A stretch of 5,833 nucleotides of DNA from Akkermansiaceae bacterium UBA1506 (GTDB lineage: Bacteria; Verrucomicrobiota; Verrucomicrobiia; Verrucomicrobiales; DEV007), in the NCBI GenBank assembly GCA_002323995.1, contig DCQY01000016.1, positions 22,764 to 28,596 on the forward strand, read 5' to 3'. The stretch's first letter is position 1, and the number at the start of each line of letters is the position of its first letter. A program made the position numbers and the translations under genes. The notes beneath the pieces were generated by a model that ran no database searches, was not told the origin of the DNA, and saw only the letters and a program-made list of their open reading frames with translations. This document shows positions 1 through 5,833 of the stretch, piece by piece.

Positions 1-90
1 TGTAATCGTTTTATTTTGAGGGCCTCTATGTTTTCAAGCGCCTTTCACTAAGATTTTTAGATTACCTCCCAAGCCATTAACCGCGCCCAC
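1..90. other. Non-coding left edge
   Basis: No convincing gene is present on either strand. The only start codons give very short frames: a plus-strand ATG near base 28 stops after seven codons, and the minus-strand frames also stop quickly. The stretch lies beyond the terminator of the minus-strand array and is probably spacer before a gene outside the window. Confidence 0.6.
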
Positions 91-118
91 AAAAGAGGGC
101 AGCCTTCATCGGCTGCCC
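91..118 (-). terminator. Rho-independent terminator of the minus-strand sulfatase array
   Basis: Bases 97-104 (GGGCAGCC) and 111-118 (GGCTGCCC) are perfect inverted complements of 8 bp around a 6-base loop, giving a GC-rich hairpin. Read on the minus strand, the stem is followed at once by TCTTTTG, a short T-rich tract, as an intrinsic terminator requires. On the plus strand the stem is followed by ACACTCGG, so it would not work in that direction. It begins about 50 bases after the stop codon of sulfatase B, the right place to end that transcript. Confidence 0.8.
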
Positions 119-169
119 ACACTCGGAAGGAGATCTCACCTCCGTTGAATTCTGTGAACTCTCCTCCTA

Positions 170-1618
170 TCACCCTTTGGCCAAGTCAGGAAAATTCTCA
201 GTCAGGTCGAGTTCGTCGCCGGTTTCTTCCTGTAATTTCTGAAATTCCTTGAACAGATATCGAATTTTCTCGGGATTCTCAGAGGAGATATCATTCATTT
301 CCAGCGGATCAGCGTTGAGGTCAAAGAGCAAAACCTTGGGGACGTTGGGATAGAGAACAAGCTTGAAATTATCCTTCACCACACTGCGCTGACTTTTTAA
401 ATAGGCCCCGTAGATCGATTTATAACCGTTCGATTGCCCCTCCACGACGGGCATTAGAGACTGAAACTCAACATGACTGGGAACAGGAACTCCACCCAGC
501 TCCAACGAGGTAGTCATGATGTCTTGCAGATAAACCGGAGCGTTTGAAGTCTTCCCTTTTTCGATATTGGGACCACTCACAATAAGCGGAACTCGGACGC
601 TGTGGTCGAACAGGTTCTGCTTTCCAATAAGTCCGTGATGCCCAACTGACAAACCATGATCAGACGAGTAGAAAACATAGGTGTTGTCGATCTCACCACT
701 CGCTTCCAGTGCATCAAGAATGCGACCGATCTGCTCATCCATATGGGTGATGATGGCATAGTATTCTTGCCGATGTACCTGCACGGCAAACTTACTTCGG
801 GGAAAGGGAGCCAATTTTTCATCGCGCAGTTTCTCGCTGTTATCGATTTGATCTTTATACGGATATTCAGGCAGAAAGTTTTCAGGCACCTCGATGCGAT
901 CGAGGGGGTATCGGTCAATATATTCCTTGGGAGCTTGCCTCGGATCGTGAGGAGCGTTGAAGGCGATATACATGAAAAAGGGTTCCTCCTTATCTTGCTC
1001 CATCTCAAAGAACTCGATGGCATCGTCAGCTACAATCTCGCTCCAATGAACTCCCCCTTTCCAAAACCCTTCGAAAGATTCGTCGTAGGGGCTCCAGGGA
1101 TCAGGTTGCCCCTGAATGGGACGGTTGTATCCCTCCGGGGTCTGATTCGGCATGCCTGGACGAATATTGCGAGCCACGTCGAAGATCTCCTCGGCATTCG
1201 CTTTCACATGCCATTTCCCGGTGAAATACGTGTTGTAGCCGCCGGATTTCATTAACTGCGACCACATCAGATTCTCGGCAGGAAAGTTGGGAATCCCTTC
1301 ATGAGTGGGTTTTGGCTTTCCTATATTTTCGGAGATCTTTTGTGCTCTCCAAACAAATGTTCCTGTGTTGAGCATGTGTCGGCTCGCAACGCAGACGGCT
1401 CCTGACCAGCTACCCATATTGTATGCGTGACTGAAGGTAGTCCCCTCTCCTACCAACCGATCCAGATTTGGAGTATCGATATCCGTGTAACCGTGTGCTC
1501 GAATTGTCTCGTAGCACTGATCATCAGAAAAGATGAATAGTATGTTTGGTTTCTCGGCATAAGCTGCCGAAACAGTCACACTCAAAAGGATAGTTAGAGC
1601 TTGGTGAATTCGATTCAT
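170..1618 (-). CDS. Secreted sulfatase (formylglycine-dependent, sulfatase B)
   Basis: This 482-residue sulfatase of the alkaline-phosphatase superfamily should hydrolyse sulfate esters, most likely on a sulfated glycan, outside the cytoplasm. Residues 1-21 form a signal peptide ending SAAYA, followed by the family's first strand KPNILFIFSDDQ with metal-binding D32-D33. The signature is C76-V-A-S-R80, a C-x-A-x-R variant whose Cys should become formylglycine. Other family residues are K135 and H137 (GKWH), H224-D225 (APHDP), the metal site D320-H321 (SDHG) and K333 (GKQNLFD). Length is normal for the family and all core motifs are present, so it should be active. The ATG at 1618 is chosen because it starts the signal peptide; the frame is open back to 1765 but has no ATG there. 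No strong Shine-Dalgarno precedes it. The substrate cannot be told from the sequence, and no maturation enzyme is encoded nearby. Confidence 0.95.
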   Translation of the reverse strand: MNRIHQALTILLSVTVSAAYAEKPNILFIFSDDQCYETIRAHGYTDIDTPNLDRLVGEGTTFSHAYNMGSWSGAVCVASRHMLNTGTFVWRAQKISENIGKPKPTHEGIPNFPAENLMWSQLMKSGGYNTYFTGKWHVKANAEEIFDVARNIRPGMPNQTPEGYNRPIQGQPDPWSPYDESFEGFWKGGVHWSEIVADDAIEFFEMEQDKEEPFFMYIAFNAPHDPRQAPKEYIDRYPLDRIEVPENFLPEYPYKDQIDNSEKLRDEKLAPFPRSKFAVQVHRQEYYAIITHMDEQIGRILDALEASGEIDNTYVFYSSDHGLSVGHHGLIGKQNLFDHSVRVPLIVSGPNIEKGKTSNAPVYLQDIMTTSLELGGVPVPSHVEFQSLMPVVEGQSNGYKSIYGAYLKSQRSVVKDNFKLVLYPNVPKVLLFDLNADPLEMNDISSENPEKIRYLFKEFQKLQEETGDELDLTENFPDLAKG

Positions 1619-1680
1619 GACCCGTTTTTTAACTCGCCCCTCGCGTCTTGTAAAGGATCGTGAGATAACAGCTACAGGCC

Positions 1681-1911
1681 TTAAATATTTGGGGTAGTCG
1701 CCAGCGCTGCAGTCAGATGTATCGAACTCCTTCTGCCCGCAACAAACGCGACCATTTTCAATAAGTTACCTTTAACCTGATTTTCATTACTGTGACACCT
1801 CCAACAATGTTCCTGCATAATGGGAAGAACATCTTCGACATAGTCTACAGCCTGCACCCGAATTGCTACGAGAAAGGAAGCTAGGAGAAAGGGTATCCGC
1901 GCGCACATCAT
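1681..1911 (-). pseudogene. Truncated secreted c-type cytochrome (PSCyt1-like) fragment
   Basis: Translation from ATG 1911 (or the adjacent ATG 1908) gives 76 residues. Residues 1-21 resemble a signal peptide (MMCARIPFLLASFLVAIRVQA). The segment VDYVEDVLPIMQEHCWRCHS follows, with a haem-binding CxxCH at 36-40 and then NENQVKGNL. This is the typical opening of planctomycete cytochrome C (PSCyt1) domains, which normally continue through a conserved region, often into DUF1549/DUF1553 proteins of many hundreds of residues. After residue 50 the similarity ends and 26 unrelated-looking residues lead to a stop. I read it as a gene remnant left by deletion or rearrangement, but a real small haem protein is possible. 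The frame is also open upstream, overlapping the PhnA-like gene; the later start is chosen because it gives an export signal and lies 17 bases after that gene's stop. Confidence 0.6.
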
Positions 1912-1928
1912 TAAGGAATAACTGTTCA

Positions 1929-2327
1929 CTAGGCCTCTGTTACCCAGATCTCTATGTCTTCTTCGAGATAAACACCCTCCAGCGCTTCCCTTGCCCATGC
2001 TTCGCTCGCTTCCATGCGCTTCAAAAGGCGCACCGCTAATACCTGCACGGCGGGAAGTTCGCTCCAGACTGATTGAGCGAGGAAGCGCCACTGCTCGCCC
2101 GGTGAAAATCGCTTTGGATCTTCGACCGCTAGGCGACAACTTTTACACAGCATGACGCAGCGTTCGTAGGCGGGCTCACAAAATATGGGCGGCACTTCAA
2201 CAATACTGAGTGTTTCTCCGCCCCTCTCGCACAGCTCACACTTCGATTTGGAGCGCCGAGCGAGATCCTTTCCGAAACACTGCAAGGCTGCGACGCGCGC
2301 AAGGTGAACTTCCCTCCCCTTTGCCAT
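1929..2327 (-). CDS. PhnA-like zinc-ribbon protein lacking the C-terminal PhnA domain
   Basis: This 132-residue cytoplasmic protein starts MAKGREVHLARVAALQCFGKDLARR and carries two Cys pairs, C30-E-L-C33 and C61-K-S-C64, that should bind one zinc; C57 is also nearby. A helical part follows with WSELPAVQVLAVRLLKRM (88-105) and LEGVYLEEDIEIW (116-128). This order matches the N-terminal part of proteins annotated PhnA in Bacteroidetes and PVC bacteria. The usual C-terminal PhnA domain, with its DGD and KDLKVKG-type motifs, is absent. Despite the name, the family has no established catalytic role in phosphonate use, so I assign no function and no symbol. The ATG lies 5 bases after the stop of sulfatase A with no clear Shine-Dalgarno, which suggests translational coupling. 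It ends 17 bases before the cytochrome fragment. Confidence 0.8.
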   Translation of the reverse strand: MAKGREVHLARVAALQCFGKDLARRSKSKCELCERGGETLSIVEVPPIFCEPAYERCVMLCKSCRLAVEDPKRFSPGEQWRFLAQSVWSELPAVQVLAVRLLKRMEASEAWAREALEGVYLEEDIEIWVTEA

Positions 2328-2332
2328 TTAGC

Positions 2333-3802
2333 TTATCGGGTGATCTCTGGAATTGGTGCTCCCTTAGGGATGTCTTTACTCTCCCAGTTTACCCTGCCGT
2401 TATCATAGATCAGGATACGTGCCGCACTGTTGGGTGCAGGTGGCAAATCTGATTGGGGAACGAATTTTTTATGCTCAGCGATGACATCCGCATACTCCGG
2501 ATTAGCGGCCAAGTTAGTCCATTCGTTAGGATCTTCCACCATGTTGTAGAGTTCCTCTGATCCATCGGCATAAACGATGTATCTCCATTTCTCCGATCGG
2601 ATGCCATGGTTTCCAGCGTTGTGAGTGGTGATTGCCGGTTGAATCCGATCCGCTGAAGCATCATGCAACTGAGGAAGGAGTGAAATTCCCTCTAGTTGAT
2701 CAGTCTTCTCAGCTCCGATCAAATCGACCAGCGTCGGATAGACGTCGAGCAGTTCAGCCGGCTTAGCGCAGACCTGACCCGCCTCGACTCCAGGCCCGGC
2801 GAATAGGAGCGGAACGCGCGTTCCATCATCCCACAGGGTGTTCTTTCCGGTGATCTCCTTCTCCCCAATGTGCCAACCGTGATCTGACCACAAGACAATG
2901 ATCGTATTGTCACGGAGTCCGTTACGATCTAGGGCATCGAGAACTCGTTTCACCTGACTGTCGACAAAAGTCGTGCAAGCGAGATAAGATCGGGTGAGGT
3001 TCATCCACTCTCCGGTATCTTCAAGAAACTCAAGACGCGGCTCCGGCAAACTCCAGTGGATATACCAGGAAAACCTCGGCGTGTCCTTCCTGTCGTCGCG
3101 CTTGATTAGAGGAAGCTGAGTGGTTTCCTCTGGGTGCATATCAAACCACTTCTGAGTGGCATAACACGGCACATGAGGCAGGAAAAATCCGCACGCCATA
3201 AAGAAGGGCTCGTCCTTGGACATCATGTCGAGTTGCTGCTCAGTCCAGTCAGCCACAAGCCAGTCCCCCTTTTCCTCATCCTTGTGGTCAAAGGTTCCCC
3301 AGTCCACTAGCCGATGAGGTTGAGGGGTATTCACCAGTTTTTTTGGAGGAAAGGGTTTCCCGCTCGCCCCCGGCCCGACAACGTCCCATTCACCGTCTTC
3401 TCTACCGTATCTGCCATGATAGACCTTACCGGCCGTGTATGTCTTGTAGCCCTGCCTCTTGAAAAATTGAGGAAGGGTTTCGAGATCTGCTAACTCAGAA
3501 ACATCGCGAAACCAGGGTTTCAACCCGTAAATTCCGGTCGAGCCGGGCCGCTTAGAAACCATGAGGCTGGTCCGGGACGGGTTACAGAGCGGTGACTGGC
3601 AATGTGCATTCGTGAACGCTGTACCGGTCGCAGCGAGTGCGTCAATGTTAGGGGTCTTTGCATTGGGATGACCTCCCATGAATCCGATCCAGTCATTCTG
3701 ATCGTCGATTGCGATCATGAGAATATTAGGCTTGTCGGCTGCACTCGAGATCAGGCTTATCGCCGCAACGGAAATGATTAAACAATGTTTTATGGGTAGC
3801 AT
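2333..3802 (-). CDS. Secreted iduronate-2-sulfatase-like sulfatase (sulfatase A)
   Basis: This 489-residue exported sulfatase is predicted to cleave sulfate esters from a sulfated sugar polymer. Residues 1-22 are a signal peptide (hydrophobic core LIISVAAISLI, end SSAA). KPNILMIAIDD gives metal-binding D33-D34. The signature C73-N-P-S-R77 is a classic CxPxR formylglycine site in the context QSPLCNPSRTSLMVSKRPGS, which resembles the iduronate-2-sulfatase-like group common in Planctomycetes and Verrucomicrobia. G125-K126 and H129, P209-H210-V-P, D307-H308 (WSDHGWHIGEK) and K320 (GKNTLWDDGTRVPL) complete the core. The C-terminal subdomain includes SEKWRYIVYADGSEELYN, which is family-typical. Length is normal and nothing is missing. 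It is the first gene of the minus-strand array, and no strong ribosome site precedes ATG 3802. Iduronate itself need not be the substrate: bacterial members of this group are broad. Confidence 0.95.
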   Translation of the reverse strand: MLPIKHCLIISVAAISLISSAADKPNILMIAIDDQNDWIGFMGGHPNAKTPNIDALAATGTAFTNAHCQSPLCNPSRTSLMVSKRPGSTGIYGLKPWFRDVSELADLETLPQFFKRQGYKTYTAGKVYHGRYGREDGEWDVVGPGASGKPFPPKKLVNTPQPHRLVDWGTFDHKDEEKGDWLVADWTEQQLDMMSKDEPFFMACGFFLPHVPCYATQKWFDMHPEETTQLPLIKRDDRKDTPRFSWYIHWSLPEPRLEFLEDTGEWMNLTRSYLACTTFVDSQVKRVLDALDRNGLRDNTIIVLWSDHGWHIGEKEITGKNTLWDDGTRVPLLFAGPGVEAGQVCAKPAELLDVYPTLVDLIGAEKTDQLEGISLLPQLHDASADRIQPAITTHNAGNHGIRSEKWRYIVYADGSEELYNMVEDPNEWTNLAANPEYADVIAEHKKFVPQSDLPPAPNSAARILIYDNGRVNWESKDIPKGAPIPEITR

Positions 3803-3856
3803 AGCGGGTTTGTGTCGTTGACTAAATCGAACCTTTTCAGACTAATAGTTCAACCC
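3803..3856. promoter_or_regulatory. Divergent intergenic region, probable promoters for both directions
   Basis: This short gap separates the minus-strand sulfatase array from the plus-strand DUF1028 gene, so it or its flanks must drive both unless transcription enters from further away. On the plus strand TTGACT (3818-3823) and ACTAAT (3841-3846) lie 17 bases apart, a fair sigma-70 pair with 5/6 and 4/6 matches. This pair would start RNA only a few bases before ATG 3857. I found no comparably good pair for the minus strand. No operator repeat is evident. The pair is inferred by eye and such matches arise often by chance. Confidence 0.3.
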
Positions 3857-4606
3857 ATGGTATCAAGCCCCCTATCGCGCCAGAGAATCAACAACACAGC
3901 AACCTCTGTATTTCTTCTCGCAAGCATTCTCTTCACAGTCATCGCAAGACCCAACGAAACAGAGCCTGTCGCGACTTTTTCTATTGTCGCGATCGATCCC
4001 GAAACCGGTGAGATCGGTGTGGCCGTTCAGTCAAAGATCGTCGGGGTCGGCGCTATAGTTCCTTTCGCCAAAGCGGGAGTTGGAGCAGTGGCGACCCAGT
4101 CTTACGCGAATACTGGATATGGACCTCTCGCCCTTCTCGCCTTTGAATCCAACCTCGATGCAGCAGCCACCATCGAACTCCTGACCCGAGACGACCCCCT
4201 CAAAGCCACCCGTCAGGTCGGAGTGATCAGCGCCAACGGCGATGCCGCTAACTTCACCGGCTCTGATTGCCATGAGTGGGCTGGAGGAATGACCGGCGAG
4301 AACTACGCGGTGCAAGGTAACATCTTGGCCGGCCCCGAGGTCATTGAGGCTATGGCCAAAGCGTTCGAAAATGGGAAAGGAGTCTTGGCTGAGCGCCTTA
4401 TTGCCGCACTCGCTGCGGGCCAGGAAGCCGGCGGGGATCGGCGAGGGCGACAGTCCGCCTCTCTCTTGGTGGTTCGCGATAGCTGGGGCTATGGGGGCGT
4501 GAGTGACCGTTTCCGCGACGTGCGAGTCGATGATCACCCCACTCCAATCACCGAATTGGAACGCGTCTATCGTATCCATCGCGATCTGTTTCCGCGCCCC
4601 AACTAG
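3857..4606 (+). CDS. Exported DUF1028 (COG3342) protein, Ntn-hydrolase superfamily
   Basis: This 249-residue protein (264 if the in-frame GTG at 3812 is used) matches DUF1028/COG3342, assigned to the Ntn-hydrolase superfamily but with no known substrate. From ATG 3857, residues 1-30 look like an export signal: basic start SRQR, hydrophobic SVFLLASILFTVIA. The DUF1028 core then runs T40-FSIVAIDPETGEIGVAV, GVGAIVPFAKAGVGAVATQS (63-82), YGPLALL, RQVGVISANG, FTGSDCHEWAGG, QGNILAGPEV, AGQEAGGDRRGRQSASLLVV (187-206) and DLRVDDHP-like DVRVDDHPTPI. Thr40 is a candidate N-terminal nucleophile if the 39 preceding residues are removed, but this is inference. ATG 3857 is preferred because the first 15 residues from the GTG are not signal-like; neither start has a clear Shine-Dalgarno. 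It is divergent from the sulfatases and 49 bases upstream of the acyltransferase. Confidence 0.9.
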   Translation: MVSSPLSRQRINNTATSVFLLASILFTVIARPNETEPVATFSIVAIDPETGEIGVAVQSKIVGVGAIVPFAKAGVGAVATQSYANTGYGPLALLAFESNLDAAATIELLTRDDPLKATRQVGVISANGDAANFTGSDCHEWAGGMTGENYAVQGNILAGPEVIEAMAKAFENGKGVLAERLIAALAAGQEAGGDRRGRQSASLLVVRDSWGYGGVSDRFRDVRVDDHPTPITELERVYRIHRDLFPRPN

Positions 4607-4638
4607 ATCCACTCTATCATTGCTTCAACCGTAGTGAT

Positions 4639-4643
4639 GGAGG
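4639..4643 (+). promoter_or_regulatory. Shine-Dalgarno GGAGG before the acyltransferase
   Basis: GGAGG at 4639-4643 is the clearest ribosome-binding sequence in the window. It lies 7 bases before ATG 4651 and 12 bases before ATG 4656. The optimally spaced ATG 4651 is in a different frame and opens only a 67-codon frame; the acyltransferase frame uses ATG 4656, with a stop at 4635-4637 ruling out any longer product. The site probably serves ATG 4656 despite the wide spacing. Confidence 0.55.
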
Positions 4644-4655
4644 TATTCTCATGTC

Positions 4656-5833
4656 ATGCTTGAATTCTCTGATGCCCCTTATCAGTTCTTTGAAGCAAAA
4701 CCGAGCCCTCCATTCATCTGGCTGGGTCGAAAACTCAATCAACGGTTGGTGGTTCCGGGATCAAACCACCTCATCAAGGAATTACACATCCAGGGAGAGA
4801 CCGAGGGGCCTCAAGACTGTTTATCGCGCGGTGAGAGAATCGTTTTTGTCCTAAATCACCCAAGCCACAGTGATCCTCAAGTCGTCACCGAGATTCATCG
4901 CAGATTAAGAATCCCGTCTTGCTTCATGGCCGCCTATGACGTTTTCCTTCGGGGAAGTGCTGCGGCGTGGGCCATGCAGAAACTGGGGAATTTTTCCATC
5001 GATCGGGAAGGCAGCGACAGGAAGGCCATGGCGGCAGCCAATGAAGTGATCCGCAACGGTGATTTCGCTCTCAACATTTTTCCGGAGGGGAACGTGTATC
5101 TCACTAACGATCGCGTGACACCTTTTCTCGACGGAACGGCCTTCATTGCCTTGCAAGCCCAGAAGAAATTAAAAGATACCCCGGTCAAAGTCATCCCGAT
5201 CAGCTTAAAATTTTCACACCTCACCCTGCCCCGTGATACGGTCACCCAACGACTCGTTCAACTGGGCAGCGACAGCGGCCACACCTACACCCCAGGAGTT
5301 GACCCAATCGGCGCCGTCACCAGTCTTGGTGCTCACATCGTCAAAGACCACCTGGCCGCCAATGGTTTCGGAAAAACCGTTGATGCCAATCCCGAGGAAT
5401 TGGCCGGAGCACTCAAGTTGTTTGCTAACGACCTGGTATCCGATCTGGAATCAAATCTCGACCTCGAAGCCAAGCCTGACCAGACACTGGTCGATCGTAT
5501 TCGTCGCATCCGCTCCACCATCCACCAGATGAAGACAAGCGGATCCGACGAACCAATTCGCGAGGATATTGATGCGCTTTCTGATAAAGCGATCCTTGCT
5601 TTTCGAATCCACGGCTACTTGACGCCCTATCTCTTTGAAAAGCCGACTGTTGATCGATTCGATGAAACCGTTGAGCGAATCGCTGAAGATTTTTACTCCA
5701 AGTTGATGCCCCGCACCGGCCCAAGACGAGGATACGCCCACATTCATTCCCCACTCGATGTTTCCGACTACCTCGAACAGGCTGGAGGAAAGCTACGAGG
5801 CGCGGGGAGTTCGTTGACCCGGGACATGGAGCA
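4656..5833 (+). CDS. PlsC-type lysophospholipid acyltransferase, cut by the window end
   Basis: The frame from ATG 4656 is open to the right edge (392 complete codons, no stop). It has all four blocks of glycerophospholipid acyltransferases: H68-PSHS-D73 (the HX4D catalytic motif, in VLNHPSHSDP), block II GNFSIDRE with D116-R117, block III F142-P-E-G145, and block IV V-I-P-I around P181. Such enzymes transfer an acyl chain from acyl-ACP or acyl-CoA to a lysophospholipid, typically 1-acylglycerol-3-phosphate, at the inner membrane. The part after about residue 190 is not PlsC: it is charged and largely helical (for example TLVDRIRRIRSTIHQMK), has no obvious membrane segment, and makes the protein longer than the usual 200-260 residue PlsC. 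No N-terminal membrane helix is evident either. It may be co-transcribed with the DUF1028 gene but has its own GGAGG. The exact lipid substrate is not predictable. Confidence 0.88.
   Translation, partial: MLEFSDAPYQFFEAKPSPPFIWLGRKLNQRLVVPGSNHLIKELHIQGETEGPQDCLSRGERIVFVLNHPSHSDPQVVTEIHRRLRIPSCFMAAYDVFLRGSAAAWAMQKLGNFSIDREGSDRKAMAAANEVIRNGDFALNIFPEGNVYLTNDRVTPFLDGTAFIALQAQKKLKDTPVKVIPISLKFSHLTLPRDTVTQRLVQLGSDSGHTYTPGVDPIGAVTSLGAHIVKDHLAANGFGKTVDANPEELAGALKLFANDLVSDLESNLDLEAKPDQTLVDRIRRIRSTIHQMKTSGSDEPIREDIDALSDKAILAFRIHGYLTPYLFEKPTVDRFDETVERIAEDFYSKLMPRTGPRRGYAHIHSPLDVSDYLEQAGGKLRGAGSSLTRDME

Noticed and set aside
656..1255. A 199-codon plus-strand frame opposite sulfatase B
   Set aside because: It lies wholly antisense to a sulfatase with every catalytic motif intact, shows no recognisable family, and is explained by the codon pattern of the real gene.
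1683..1690. AT-rich palindrome AAATATTT before sulfatase B as a promoter -10 element
   Set aside because: No plausible -35 element lies at the right distance on the minus strand, and short AT palindromes are common by chance.
1912..2139. Upstream extension of the cytochrome fragment frame (76 more residues)
   Set aside because: It overlaps the PhnA-like gene in another frame, is rich in Arg, Ser and Gly with no domain, and would bury the signal peptide in the middle of the protein.
2210..2452. An 80-codon plus-strand frame across the PhnA-like/sulfatase A junction
   Set aside because: It is antisense to two well-supported genes and has no recognisable content.
4031..4612. A 193-codon minus-strand frame opposite the DUF1028 gene
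   Set aside because: The plus-strand frame matches DUF1028 along its full length; the antisense translation resembles nothing and has no start context.
4615..4638. Possible hairpin between the DUF1028 stop and the acyltransferase start (ATCATT/AGTGAT)
   Set aside because: Only a 6-bp stem including a G-T pair with an 11-base loop and no T tract, so it is not a credible terminator.
4905..5754. Several minus-strand and plus-strand frames of 62-109 codons within the acyltransferase region
   Set aside because: All are shadows of the continuous acyltransferase frame from 4656, which carries the catalytic motifs.

Overview
The window looks like a chromosome fragment from a polysaccharide-degrading member of the PVC group, probably Verrucomicrobiota and possibly Planctomycetota. 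The evidence is two secreted formylglycine-dependent sulfatases, a piece of a secreted CxxCH cytochrome of the type often called planctomycete cytochrome C (PSCyt1), and mostly weak Shine-Dalgarno signals. This placement comes from gene content and remembered family resemblance, not from a database search.

Layout. Bases 1-169 hold no gene. A clear rho-independent terminator at about 91-118 faces the minus strand. Four minus-strand genes then lie in close series, transcribed right to left: sulfatase A (3802-2333, iduronate-2-sulfatase-like), a short zinc-ribbon protein related to the N-terminal half of PhnA (2327-1929, 5 bases after the sulfatase A stop), a 76-codon secreted cytochrome fragment that looks truncated (1911-1681, 17 bases after the PhnA-like stop), and sulfatase B (1618-170, 62 bases further on). 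The terminator lies about 50 bases after the sulfatase B stop, so the four could form one transcript.

A short divergent intergenic region near 3803-3856 separates this array from two plus-strand genes. The first is an exported DUF1028/COG3342 protein of the Ntn-hydrolase superfamily (3857-4606, or from a GTG at 3812). The second is a PlsC-type lysophospholipid acyltransferase (4656 to beyond the right edge) with an unexplained C-terminal extension.

How the genes may work together. The two sulfatases are predicted to be exported and to remove sulfate esters from algal or other sulfated glycans. They have different active-site contexts (CVASR and CNPSR), so they probably act on different linkages. 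Both need a formylglycine-generating enzyme encoded elsewhere, because none is in the window. The PhnA-like and cytochrome genes have no evident role in sulfate removal. The acyltransferase belongs to membrane lipid synthesis or remodelling and looks like ordinary neighbourhood. I see no CRISPR array, tRNA, rRNA, insertion sequence or defence system. The most unusual parts are the small-gene insert between the two sulfatases and the exported DUF1028 protein.
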